A stretch of 52,845 nt of DNA, taken from the NCBI GenBank assembly GCA_009731375.1, contig BJOX01000322.1, positions 625,570 through 678,414 of the forward strand. Reading direction: 5' to 3'. Below are positions 13,130 through 23,047 of this stretch, one piece after another. Numbering within the stretch: the stretch's first letter is position 1; every line of letters starts with the position of its first letter. The DNA comes from Paulinella micropora. Lineage: Eukaryota > Cercozoa > Imbricatea > Euglyphida. A program made the translations under genes and the position numbers. The notes under the pieces were generated by a model. That model made no database searches, was not told the origin of the DNA, and saw only the letters and a program-made list of their open reading frames with translations.

Positions 13130-13381
13130 AGTAGGAGTGTTTGTTTTCGTCTTATGTCTGTGCGACAGATCAGCGAAAAATAAATTTGTGCTTATCTGAT
13201 GTCTGTACGACAGATCAGAAAAGAAATCAGCCTTTAGCTAGGGACTCCAAATGTACTATCACCAACGATAGCTCAATGAAAGAGTAATTCGATAATATAA
13301 CCAAACACAGTTCTCAAAAAGAGAATGATGTTTCGTTATATTAGCTCAGTGACGCAAAGACAAAAAGCAGCCAAAAGACCA
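13130..13381 (-). repeat. 5' terminal region (LTR or leader) of Ty3-type copy 1
   Basis: Aligns with 41,640-41,900. Shared blocks include TTTGTTTTCGTC, GGACTCCAAATGTA, CCAACGATAGCTC and TCGTTATATTAGCTCAGTGA. On the minus strand both copies start TGGTCT, consistent with a TG-initiated LTR. No second copy was found at the 3' side of either element. Confidence 0.75.
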
Positions 13382-13399
13382 GGATCAAATTTGCATTTT

Positions 13400-13800
13400 C
13401 AGACGTGTCCAGCCAGACGAAATCTATAATTAAGTTTTTACATGATAATTCTGAGGTTGATGTTCACATAATTACCAAGTGTCCAATGCGCTCTCTCTCT
13501 CTCCTCTCTCTCTCTCTCTTTTTTTTTTCACAAAAAACTTTTAATATATAATAGATACTTGCCTTTCTGTATCTCTTGATACCACTTCAAATTTTCTCTT
13601 ACGCTTTCCACTTATCACTACTAGTGGCAAGTATTTTCTTATTAAAAGTGTTTGCTTGAAAAAAATGAAACATGATCAGATGTGATTCAGAGGCAAGGTC
13701 AATAAGCTTGTAAATGCATGAAAGTACTTGATTAGACATACGCTAATATTCATATCGGCGGACGACTCAAGTTTTCGCGTGCATAAGGAAGTAACTTACT
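13400..13800. other. Gene-free stretch upstream of a CT/T tract
   Basis: Contains a CT run and poly-T (13,491-13,530). No coding frame or RNA gene was recognised. Confidence 0.5.
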
Positions 13801-13827
13801 AAACATCAGTGGCAACGGACGTGTCAT

Positions 13828-14306
13828 CTAATTACGATCCAACTTCCACATTGCCAGGCCTCCACCGCGCCCACGAGCTGCTAACCAATTCTTTCCCCGA
13901 GCTATCAGAGCAAAGAAAGGCATTTTCTGCTCTGAGGGTTTGTCAATATTTCTCGTTACAAGCACACGTCCGAAAAACTTTATGTCCAACTTCGAAAAAT
14001 AAAACATCAGCAGAGGACGCTTTCCTCTGAAGAATCCTTCGCCGGTAAAGCGCATCTCAAGGGCTCCCAGGTTGACAGCATTACTGACTGCAAACGGCAT
14101 CGCCCCTTGACCGGGCTGGATCTCGAGACGTGCACCCACAGCACGCAGCAGCAGACTGCTGAACGAGTTGGGCTGCGCGCCTTGTTTTGGCCAGACTTCC
14201 TGCAGTTGCCAGTTGCCCAAGCAGTCGGCGATAGTTAGGCCTGTACCGCGCGTGCGCACTGCTGCCTCGCGAGACAACAACTCCGGTCCCGTCGGTGTCT
14301 CGTCTT
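13828..14306 (-). CDS. Last exon of a PAP/fibrillin-like (plastid lipid-associated) protein
   Basis: About 160 codons ending in a TAG stop at 13,828-13,830. It begins with a block GNWQLQEVW that fits the conserved first strand of the PAP/fibrillin domain. The middle contains VGARLEI and MRFTGEGFF, and the end reads MPFFALIARG-x-x-WLAARGRGGGLAMW, which matches the C-terminal signature of this lipid-binding, lipocalin-like family. Known members associate with plastoglobules and thylakoids. There is no ATG at the start of the frame. A good 3' splice site (TTGTGGTTGTAG) ends just before 14,306, so this is an internal-to-terminal exon and the transit-peptide exon(s) should lie upstream on the minus strand. 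A frame at 14,700-14,458 is a weak candidate. The family call rests on motif memory only. Confidence 0.65.
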
Positions 14307-14319
14307 CTACAACCACAAC

Positions 14320-14790
14320 AAGCAGTCAAGGAAAGAAGTCATGGCCGAGCACGAAAGATCACAGCAACAAGAAAGAGCTTCCATGTGAGACAAACGAACG
14401 CATCTGACACGAGCAGTTACGGATTTTTACGGGCGAGGCGGTGGCGTCTGACGTCTCCTACACGTCACAACACTGGTGATTGCAAGCAGGGGCAACCAGG
14501 TCAGCTGACAGGACAACAGGGGAGCCCATATGACATTCAAGCAAAAGCAAACACAAAAATTTCAACACATCGTGCCTGTGATAGATCAAGGTAGCATAGG
14601 GCGTCTTGTCCCATGCCGTTTTGTTTAACGGCCCTAACTTGTCCGACAAACACGTTTGGACCTCTTCCTTCCTGTGCACAGAGAAGGCAGGCATGACCAT
14701 CTGCCCATGACAGGATTATTAGACTAGAAGAGAAGGCACCTGTTGTGACTTTTGAACAAACGTGCTACCACGCTGTTGCCAGACTACCTC
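14320..14790 (-). other. Probable upstream intron or exons of the PAP/fibrillin-like gene
   Basis: Contains a minus-strand open frame (14,700-14,458) with charged composition but no family motif. A splice donor in a compatible phase was not identified with confidence. Confidence 0.3.
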
Positions 14791-14825
14791 CCGCCAGCAC
14801 AGAAGGTGCCCGCGCAACATGTCCA

Positions 14826-14905
14826 CTGCAAACACCAACATTATCATTACTGTATTAACAATCATCATCATTATCAACAACAGCAGCAGCAACAACAACA
14901 ATAAT

Positions 14906-14939
<34 letters not shown>

Positions 14940-15503
14940 GCAACAACAACAACAACAACAACAACAACAGCAACAACAAGGGCAAGAACGACGACGACAA
15001 CGATAAAAGCGAAGGCGAAAAAAACGACGATAATAATGATAACAACGACATCGACAATATCAAAGAGAAGAAGAAGAAGAAGAAGAAGAAGAAGAAGAAG
15101 AAGAAGAAGAAGAAGAAGAAGAAGAAGAAGAAGAAGAAGAAGGAAGGAAGGAAGGAAGAAAGAAAGAAAGAAAGAAAGAAAAAAGAAAGAAAGAAAGAAA
15201 GAAGGAAGGAAAGAAGGAATGAATGAAAGAAAGAAAGAAGAAAGAAGAAAGAAAGAAAAAAGGAAGGGAGGAAGGAAGAAGAAAGAAAAAGAAAGAAAGA
15301 AAGAAAGAAAGAAAGAAGAAGAAGAAGAAGAAGAAGAAGAAGAAGAAGAAGAAGAAGAAGAAGAAGAAGAAGAAGAAGAAGAAGAAGAAGAAGAAGAAGA
15401 AGAAGAAGAAGAAGAAGAAGAAGAAGAAGAAGAAGAACAACAACAACAACAACAAGAAGAAGACCAAGAAGACCAAGAAGACCAAGAAGACCAAGAAGAA
15501 CAA

Positions 15504-15586
<83 letters not shown>

Positions 15587-15590
15587 GTGC
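14826..15590. repeat. Compound microsatellite field: AAC/CAA, AAG, AAAG/AAGG, AAT
   Basis: In order: imperfect CAA/AAC (about 14,878-14,987), AAG (15,068-15,142), AAAG/AAGG mixtures (15,143-15,316), AAG (15,317-15,436), CAA plus AAGACC units, then AAT (15,507-15,586). The plus strand is almost entirely purine for about 380 bp. Homopolymeric open frames on both strands are repeat artefacts. Confidence 0.97.
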
Positions 15591-15763
15591 TTCTCTGTCA
15601 ATGGCTGATGCATTTCTGCACATGCGCCTCCATCGTCTCACCCGTGAGGGGAGTACGAAGAATTGACGATAAGCTCTAATGACACCCCCGCAAGGGCAGT
15701 TCCAACACTTCCAGACGGGCCGGTATGTTCAATGAAAATACTGGTCCAGAAATAGACCGGTAT

Positions 15764-15764
<1 letters not shown>

Positions 15765-15813
<49 letters not shown>

Positions 15814-15955
15814 CAAGAAGAACAAGAACAACAAGAAGAACAAGAAGAAGAAGAAGAAGAAGAAGAAGAAGAAGAAGAAGAAGAAGAAGAAGAAGAAGAA
15901 GAAGAAGAAGAAGAAGAAGAAGAAGAAGAAGAAGAAGAAGAAGAAGAAGAAGAAG

Positions 15956-15985
<30 letters not shown>
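15765..15985. repeat. (AAT)n followed by (AAG)n
   Basis: AAT at 15,765-15,808, a short AAC/AAG mixed part, then about 140 bp of nearly pure AAG. Confidence 0.97.
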
Positions 15986-15986
<1 letters not shown>

Positions 15987-16012
15987 GTTAATATTGAAAT
16001 GTTTTTGTAAAA

Positions 16013-16125
16013 ATTTACATATATATATACATATATATATACATATATATATACATATATATATACATATATATATGTCATATATATATGCATATATATA
16101 CAAATACATATGTATATGTATATAT
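16013..16125. repeat. (TATATATACA)n AT-rich array
   Basis: Repeating decamer-like ACATATATAT units, followed by degenerate TATA-rich sequence. Confidence 0.9.
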
Positions 16126-16179
16126 TTAAAGCCTTTTTTCTTCTATGTCCTCTAATTTCTTCAATTACATCCTTTGTTA

Positions 16180-16278
16180 CCAACAACAACAACAACAACA
16201 ACAACAACAAAATTAAAACCTTTCTTACTGTTAAGAGAGGGAGAGAGAGTGTGTGTATGTGTGTGTGAGAGAGAGAGT

Positions 16279-16371
<93 letters not shown>

Positions 16372-16375
16372 TACT
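16180..16375. repeat. CAA, GT, GA and GAAA microsatellites
   Basis: (CAA)n at 16,181-16,209, GT near 16,249-16,266, GA at 16,267-16,327, then GAAA to 16,370. Confidence 0.95.
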
Positions 16376-17189
16376 AAAGAACTAAATATCGAAGTGAAAA
16401 AATATTACATGGGGGGCAGGGAAGGGAAGGCAGCGATGAAAAAGCGATGGATAAGCAGCTCCACCTGCTTCCTCGGTGGGAATGACGACTCCGTTGGGCC
16501 CCGCGATGGATCCATATAGCCGAGCCTCCTCCTTTGAGGCACTACAAAAACCCCGGAAAATGAAAAGAAAAAAGGGAGAAACAGAAGAACAGGCCGAAAG
16601 AATGGAAGAAAAAGATGAAGGGGGGAAAGGAATGACTCCTGCATCCATTCTGCCATCCACTCAGCTGGTTTCCCGTGCGTGAACACGCATGCGCTTCTTG
16701 CTTGGTCCACAAGTGTGAGCGCAGCAGTGCCCTGTAGCGGTCCCGGCACTCCAGGCCGCACCAAAACTCTAGCCAGGCCTGTGTTCACATAACTGGTGCA
16801 AGGAAATCTAAAGAAACTGAAAAGGTACCATCTTTGGGTTCAACATCACTTGCTGAAGCCTCTGAACTGAACAGGTGGAGTATTCTTCCCACTTGATGCG
16901 TCGCCAGCCCTCCAAGACCCAGCAGTGATAGCGACACTAAACCTACAGGAGTGGATTAATTGCTCGATGCAAACACAGTGCATGCAAAACACGGATGAAT
17001 GCAAAAACCAGCTACGTTGCGGAAGTTGGCTGCTCTGGAATCAGATTCTTCTGTCATCAACGCGTAGTCCCATCCAGAAGACAATGAACCCATGTTTGGG
17101 TGCAAATCGTTTCCTGTAACTGCAGCCGAGTGCAGATACGGTTGTTCTGGTGGGTGGTGACTTTGAGGTGCCAGTGACAAATGGGAAAG
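16376..17189 (-). other. Left flank of the YR retroelement, possible unrecognised exons
   Basis: A minus-strand open frame (16,788-16,405) and a second near 17,180-16,956 show no family motif. The sequence next to the insertion site (17,110-17,189) stays open across the inferred empty site in both strands (see findings). Function unknown. Confidence 0.25.
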
Positions 17190-17388
17190 GCGTCATTTCA
17201 CAAATATCAGTGGTGGGCCGTAAGGGAGACTGAAAAGTGAACGCTGCAGTGTTAATTACGGTAATAAATTAAGCAATAGTTCCCGCTCCAAAATTTTAAA
17301 CATTACAAAGACAACCCCTTCACCCTCAGATTTGATTTTTTGCTCTAGCACAAAAGTGCTTAGAGCAAATTTTACTGTTGTTTTTTTA
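17190..17388 (+). repeat. Repeat A1, left terminal repeat of the YR retroelement
   Basis: About 200 bp nearly identical to 23,122-23,325 and 23,621-23,824. The one larger difference is that the left arm of the AGCGGGAAC-TATT-GTTCCCGCT hairpin is missing here (AAGCAATAGTTCCCGCT). It ends a few bases before the gag ATG at 17,404, so it probably holds the promoter or leader. Confidence 0.85.
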
Positions 17389-17403
17389 ATTTGGGAAATC
17401 GAG

Positions 17404-18659
17404 ATGTCAGCTGCAGCTGGACAAAGGACCACAAGGCCTACTAGGAAGCGCAGAGCTCAACATGGTGATGACGACAACAAGACAAGCGCAGCCAGCAGCA
17501 GCAGCGGCAACAACGGAGGCGGCCCTGCATTCGGTGGGGGAAACGTGACTACTTCAACTACTTTTGCTGCTACATCGAGTACTAGTCTGCCGGCCACTGG
17601 GCTTCCCGCGACTGGCTCGAGCGGTGCTGGAGCAGGTGGAAGCACTGGTAACACCCCACCATCTGCATCTGCTTCACCACTCAACCTGTCAACCTATTTG
17701 GAGCACCATCGCTACACCAGCAGCAGACCGTGATAGGGCAAGGTACGACGACTACGACGACGGCTGCCACTATTCCACCTCGCGATCGCACCGACACCTG
17801 CTGCCACCACTACACTGGGCTGGACGCAAGTACGAGGGCAAGTATTGGAGATATGCTGCGCAACGCACTTAGGGAGGAGACGCGGGCGGTCACTGGTGAC
17901 TTCGCGAGGCTGACTGACAAGGTGCAGGGGATGATCCAAGCTACCAAGCAGGAATCGAGCCAGCGCGACTCGAAGCTGATCGACAAGCCATCACACCGCC
18001 GTTACTTCGTCGTGGCGAAGATAATTTTGCAGATTCTGGAGAGCAACGACTATGTGCGAAACAACGAGAAGTTGGCGGACGCTATCTCTATGGCGAACGC
18101 GCTGGCCACACTGGCTATGGATATGGGTGACCCAAACCTAATACAGGTGGAAGACGCCGATGCCAAGATGCTACTGGTGGGTAAAAAGCTAGTGATTGCG
18201 GACGAAGTGGCCCCGTACCTGGAGCCGATTCGCCCTACTACGACCAACTCGAGGGCGACCGACCCGCGTATACGTGGTGGACGTCAGAACCGTGGGGCAT
18301 GCCATATCTGCGGATCCAACCAGCACTGGGCGAGAAGCTGCCCTCAGGGTTCGTACGGCGCGAACACTGTACAAGGGCAGAACCAGCAGCAGCATGGCCA
18401 ACAGCAGCAACCGCTGGCGTGGCAAAGTGTCCCCGGTTTCATGCCTCCGCAGCAAGGAGCAGCACCAGGGCCGCAAATCCAGTACGTGGCTCAACCTACA
18501 CAATGCATCTTTACGCTTGCGCCCGCCATGCAGACCGCATACACCGCACAGCCCGCACGTACAGCCGTCATTTGCACTCACTGCAACAAACGCGGCCACA
18601 CCGCCGAGCACTGCTGGATTTTGAATCCGAGCCTGCGCCCACAGCGTTCTAGCAACTGA
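17404..18659 (+). CDS. gag: gag-like ORF of the YR retroelement, with one frame change
   Basis: Two overlapping frames: ATG at 17,404 to a stop at 17,733, and a second frame ending at the TGA before 18,660. The second frame is open upstream of its overlap, so one frameshift near 17,650-17,700 probably joins them. The N-terminus is Ser/Gly/Thr-rich low complexity. A charged helical middle region follows. The C-terminus has two CCHC zinc knuckles of form Cys-x2-Cys-x4-His-x4-Cys (CHICGSNQHWARSC and CTHCNKRGHTAEHC) around a Gln-rich linker. This is a nucleic-acid-binding Gag-type protein. The shift could be decay or programmed, and one copy cannot decide. Confidence 0.75.
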
Positions 18660-18817
18660 GCTGTTACAGCCAATCGAAAGTAAAATTGTCAAACGACGTT
18701 TCACGCGCATGACCGGCACTACACAGCGCAACACGCGCATGACTCACATCACGCTGTCACTGACTTAGGCTCGTTTTGTTATGTCATTAAATAGATTTTA
18801 TTTATTTCATTTGTTTA

Positions 18818-18821
<4 letters not shown>

Positions 18822-18907
<86 letters not shown>
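18822..18907. repeat. (ATT)n microsatellite inside the YR retroelement
   Basis: Perfect ATT tract between gag and the RT frame. It interrupts the usual tight ORF spacing of such elements. Confidence 0.97.
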
Positions 18908-18908
<1 letters not shown>

Positions 18909-19080
18909 TTCTTTCTCAAATTTGGTTCGGCAACACGCCCCTGCATTTTACTAGATTCCCTTAAAGATGGTACTTGTCACACGGCATCACGCCCCGATGG
19001 AATTAATATTATTGCGTCCGGCAAACGATTCTATTTTCATACTTCATCGCGTGATTTATTAATAGTACTGATTCGCGATC

Positions 19081-19963
19081 TTGCTGTGTTATGATAGACA
19101 GCAACGGGTCCTCTTGCAAGGAAAGATTTCTGACTTCCTCCCTCACAAGGCACCGAAGTCCAAAGTATTTAAAGACTACTCTCAGGACATGGTGTGTGTA
19201 TNNNNNNNNNNATACTCTCAGGACATGGTGTGCGTATGGTGCAAGAAGATTGGTCATCTGGCATATTTTTGCCCATCAAGGCAGACAGTGCCGACACCAG
19301 CGGAGGAGGTATCATACGTATCCTGGCTTTTGACAACACCACAAGTAGCTGTCGAACAGTATAGCTCGGGCTCGTTAGAGGAGGTCAAGCAGAAGATCTT
19401 GACGATGGGTGAGACATACAATAGAGGCAACCCGTGGGCAGACTCAAAGGAACCGGCACATGCAGTCAAGGCAAGGCTTGGGTTCTGGAAGGCAATAGGG
19501 GCGGACGCAGTGGTGCTATCATGGCTCGCATATGGTGTAGAACTCAGATTTGAGCGTGAGCCTCCAGCGACCGATTTTATGAACCACCCAAGTTACTTCG
19601 AGAACATTGCATTCGTCGACGACCAAATTGACGACATGCTTACCCGTGGAGATGCAGTAGAAGTGAAGAGGGAGGAATGCATCATGATCGAGCCTCTCCA
19701 AGTGCTGGCTGACCCAGCGGGACTCAAGAAGACGAAGCTCTGCACTGACAAACGGTTCAGTAATTCCTTCCAAGCCAAGGCTCCTTTCACAATGGAGACG
19801 CTGGAAAAGGACATTCAGATGGTACTCGACGGAGACAGCGACACAAAGATGTTCGTGGTGGATCTGCAACGCGCGTTTTATTCCATTCCGCTTGCTAGGA
19901 AAAGTACACCATACTCTGCCTTCAGACACAGGAGCAAAACCTATCAGAACAAGACGCTACTAT
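19081..19963 (+). CDS. pol: Reverse transcriptase ORF of the YR retroelement, 5' part
   Basis: The frame opens before a 10-N gap (19,202-19,211) and runs into a 577-N gap at 19,964. It carries its own CCHC knuckle (CVWCKKIGHLAYFC), then a connector and the block LGFWKAIGADAVVLSWLAYGVEL, which has the form seen before RT in DIRS-type elements. Next come the first RT motifs, including KLCTDKRFSN and MFVVDLQRAFYSIPL (motif A with the catalytic Asp in VVDL). The YxDD box, thumb and RNase H should lie in the gap. The start codon is uncertain. Confidence 0.75.
19202..19211. other. 10-N scaffold gap with duplicated flanks
   Basis: The sequences TACTCTCAGGACATGGTGTG immediately left and right of the Ns are the same with one difference just after them, so the contig ends overlap and the gap is not real missing sequence. 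Confidence 0.9.
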
Positions 19964-20540
19964 NNNNNNNNNNNNNNNNNNNNNNNNNNNNNNNNNNNNN
20001 NNNNNNNNNNNNNNNNNNNNNNNNNNNNNNNNNNNNNNNNNNNNNNNNNNNNNNNNNNNNNNNNNNNNNNNNNNNNNNNNNNNNNNNNNNNNNNNNNNNN
20101 NNNNNNNNNNNNNNNNNNNNNNNNNNNNNNNNNNNNNNNNNNNNNNNNNNNNNNNNNNNNNNNNNNNNNNNNNNNNNNNNNNNNNNNNNNNNNNNNNNNN
20201 NNNNNNNNNNNNNNNNNNNNNNNNNNNNNNNNNNNNNNNNNNNNNNNNNNNNNNNNNNNNNNNNNNNNNNNNNNNNNNNNNNNNNNNNNNNNNNNNNNNN
20301 NNNNNNNNNNNNNNNNNNNNNNNNNNNNNNNNNNNNNNNNNNNNNNNNNNNNNNNNNNNNNNNNNNNNNNNNNNNNNNNNNNNNNNNNNNNNNNNNNNNN
20401 NNNNNNNNNNNNNNNNNNNNNNNNNNNNNNNNNNNNNNNNNNNNNNNNNNNNNNNNNNNNNNNNNNNNNNNNNNNNNNNNNNNNNNNNNNNNNNNNNNNN
20501 NNNNNNNNNNNNNNNNNNNNNNNNNNNNNNNNNNNNNNNN
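19964..20540. other. 577-N assembly gap
   Basis: Unknown sequence. By context it holds the core of RT and RNase H of the YR retroelement. Open frames drawn through it are meaningless. Confidence 0.99.
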
Positions 20541-20832
20541 ACAAACCTGACTGTCCATCCAGATGTCATGGGAAGGCTTATCATACGTTGGCGCCTAGAG
20601 GACCGCGATGTTTGGGCACCAAATTTCGGACAAATAGGGCAGTCAGTCCTTCTTGCCATGAAATCCCGCAAAAGGGTTGCATTTGTCCTTCCGCATTGGC
20701 CAGCCAGACCTTGGTGGCCACAAATTCTAGAACATGCAAGAGATTCATTTAGTCTGCCACCCGCATCATACACTCTAGCTCCAACGTGGCACAAACACCC
20801 ATATCACGTGCACAGACCATCATGGCACATGC
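20541..20832 (+). other. Pol tail between the N gap and the recombinase
   Basis: Open sequence with a Trp-rich character, including RAVSPSCHEIPQK in one frame and VAFVLPHWPARPWWPQ in another. The latter, from about 20,568, is typical of the RNase H-to-YR connector of DIRS-like elements, and it continues to about 20,861. Confidence 0.45.
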
Positions 20833-21861
20833 TTGCAGTGCTGTTTGATTTTACTCATTAAAATAATTTTACGCCCTGCAGGGACAGCAATACTAGATGA
20901 CGACGAGATAGCGATCTGGGCAAGCCAAGCGGGCCGGAGAGACACCACAATGGAAACATACAAAGCTTCCCTCCGGCAATTCCTCAAGTGGTGCGTGCAG
21001 CACGGGCGTATCTTCTTTCCTGCCTCAGACAAAACGATTGCCCACTATTTGAAATATATGTCGGAGAGTGGGTATGCACAGTCAACAATCACTGGCCACC
21101 TGGCTGCAATTAAATCCCAATACGCACTGCACACTAGTAACGACCCGACCGAGAGTCTGCTAGTGCAATTGGCCAAACAGAGAGCGGTAGCAGAAGCTGT
21201 ACCGGGGAGAGAGGGGAAATACCCCTTATTGAGGGACGACCTGCTCAAGATACTACAATTACCATTGGTGACATGGAGGGACTGCAGAGATGCTACGTTA
21301 ATATTACTGCAGTGGATCTCAATGGCGCGCGTCAGTAACATTGTAGCATTGAAGGTATCGGACATCATGTTCCACCATACCATCATCGGGAACAGCCCGT
21401 GCGAGTACATGGTACTCAGGTTCGAGAAATTGAAAAACGCGGAAGGCGAGAAGCTTGTCTTTATCGGCCAAGGGAACCAATCATTCTGCGTTGTCATGTG
21501 GGTCAGAGCATACCTCAAATACATAAAGGACACGTTCAAGGATTCATTCACCGACAGCTCTCCTCTTTTCTTCAAGCTATCTGGCAACGCATTGGGACAT
21601 CTGAGTGCTGGCACCCCATCAAGTCTCTTGAAAAAGAAAGTTGCTGCAATTGGATTGGATCCAGCGATATACGCATCCCATTCAAATAGAATCGGGTCCG
21701 CGACTGAAGCGGCTCGTTTGGGAATGAGAATCTACGCAATAAGAAGGCAAGGACTGTGGTCAGACAAAAGTTCGTGCGTGTACAAATACCTGCGTGACAT
21801 AAGCTTGGAAAGCAAGCTAACAATCACACGCGTCTTACAGACCGGCAACGTAATCAACTAA
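20833..21861 (+). CDS. Tyrosine recombinase of the YR retroelement
   Basis: About 342 codons ending TAA at 21,859-21,861. The N-terminal part (DTTMETYKASLRQFLKWC, SGYAQSTITGHLAAIKSQY) fits a SAM-like core-binding domain. The catalytic domain shows the expected order: Arg in MARVSNIVALKV (box A), a Lys-containing beta-hairpin (EKLVFIGQG), His-x-x-Arg in SHSNRIGSATEAA (box B), a Trp in GLWSDKSS and the nucleophile Tyr in SCVYKYL. All catalytic positions are present, so the enzyme could be active. It would integrate the circular cDNA at short core sequences. The first in-frame Met lies in weak sequence, so the true start may be later or the domain may be fused to pol. Confidence 0.88.
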   Translation: MQCCLILLIKIILRPAGTAILDDDEIAIWASQAGRRDTTMETYKASLRQFLKWCVQHGRIFFPASDKTIAHYLKYMSESGYAQSTITGHLAAIKSQYALHTSNDPTESLLVQLAKQRAVAEAVPGREGKYPLLRDDLLKILQLPLVTWRDCRDATLILLQWISMARVSNIVALKVSDIMFHHTIIGNSPCEYMVLRFEKLKNAEGEKLVFIGQGNQSFCVVMWVRAYLKYIKDTFKDSFTDSSPLFFKLSGNALGHLSAGTPSSLLKKKVAAIGLDPAIYASHSNRIGSATEAARLGMRIYAIRRQGLWSDKSSCVYKYLRDISLESKLTITRVLQTGNVIN

Positions 21862-23047
21862 ATCGACCCTCTCTTACGCGAAAGCGGGTTTTTTATGACT
21901 ATCACGTGTCAGTTAATGATGGCGCACAGTATTGTCTGCATTGGAAGAGCATAAACATTTTTTTTAGTAAAATATTGATTTGGAAACACACTAGATTGAC
22001 ATACAGCTTGCGGATTTAAATCGTGTTGGGACGATATGATGTAAAACCGTAACCCTGCCTATATATACTATTGTATAAGCACTACCACTTGCTACTGTAA
22101 CTGATAGAGTAGTATTGTGTGCCAAGTGTCAACCATTGCAAAAGAAAGTCATATACAGTCCCCTACTTTTTAGTTTAATACGTTTTACAAACATAACAGA
22201 GACAGGTCGATCATAGAAAAACGGGTGCTGCGTCGGTTCGACACTATCAGTATGTCCTTACATCCATATCATAAGAGAATCAACACCAAAAACGTAGGTG
22301 CTGACAGCATTTTGAAAAAACATGCAATTGTTTGCAAGAAAACGCTAAACATTACAATATAAAACGACAACTACATACTATTAATTATGATTCTTACTAG
22401 AACAACTTACGATGGTAAGGACACTATGATACATGTAATCGACTTCCATCGACTTGACATCGGAGTTATTATCAATCACACGACAACTGCACACAAATCT
22501 GTGCATTTTGACATCAAGAAGGATACAAACCCAACCAGAAGAAGGAAATTAGAGAGCTACACTCACGTAGACATGCACACTGGCAAACAGACACAAAAGG
22601 AAAAAGAGACGAAACACAGAATATAGGCTCATAGCAGACAGCGATACGACAGAGACGGAGACACACAATTGTTGTGGAGGCGGAGGTCGGTATGGATCTG
22701 GTGGCTCTGCGAAAGAGGACAGCCCCCCCCTCCGCTATGCGGACCTACAGCACACATGCAGTGACTGTGGTAACAAGGTCGCACTGGAAAGAACAACGAT
22801 ACTGATGGTGAAGCAGTCGTTCGACCACATAAACACTCCCATAAAGGAAAGTTATGCAAGATGCACCAAAAATCTTATATCAGCAGACCGCCGTTACGTT
22901 TGCAAAACCGCCGTTACGTTGAGATCGCCTATATGCTGTAAACTACTTCCTTTTTGCCAAATGATTGTGGCATGATTCGGGAAAAATAAGGCAATCAGAC
23001 TGGGAAGGTCGGAAAAATTTGGCATTTGCAGTCAGAGGTCTTTACTG
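21862..23047 (+). other. 3' tail of the YR retroelement, no ORF recognised
   Basis: Contains a short hairpin-plus-T region just after the recombinase stop (GCGAAAGCGGGTTTTTT), a small uncharacterised open frame (22,387-22,626) and a 13-bp direct repeat CCGCCGTTACGTT near 22,891-22,922. No domain recognised. Confidence 0.5.

Larger units (their letters stand above)
2150..13381 (-). mobile_element. Decayed Ty3/gypsy-type retrotransposon, copy 1, interrupted by a nested element
   Basis: Reading on the minus strand, the order is 5' end (13,381), leader, gag (7,263-5,193), then pol (5,192 to about 2,150). The 5' end is placed at 13,381 because 13,130-13,381 aligns with 41,640-41,900 of copy 2, and on the minus strand both begin TGGTCT with unrelated flanks outside. 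The leader is split by a nested element at about 7,590-13,007. Gag has several frameshifts. Pol has a nonsense codon, frameshifts, a damaged RT active site (YIDV instead of YIDD) and stops within RNase H. No integrase and no 3' LTR remain. The copy is dead but informative, because it can be compared with copy 2. Confidence 0.85.

Noticed and set aside
14762-15666. Long poly-Asn, poly-Lys, poly-Arg, poly-Glu and poly-Ser frames on both strands
   Set aside because: Pure products of AAC/AAG/AAT satellites.
19922-20794. Frames of 200-290 residues through the N gap
   Set aside because: The sequence is unknown there. Only the parts outside the Ns can be read.
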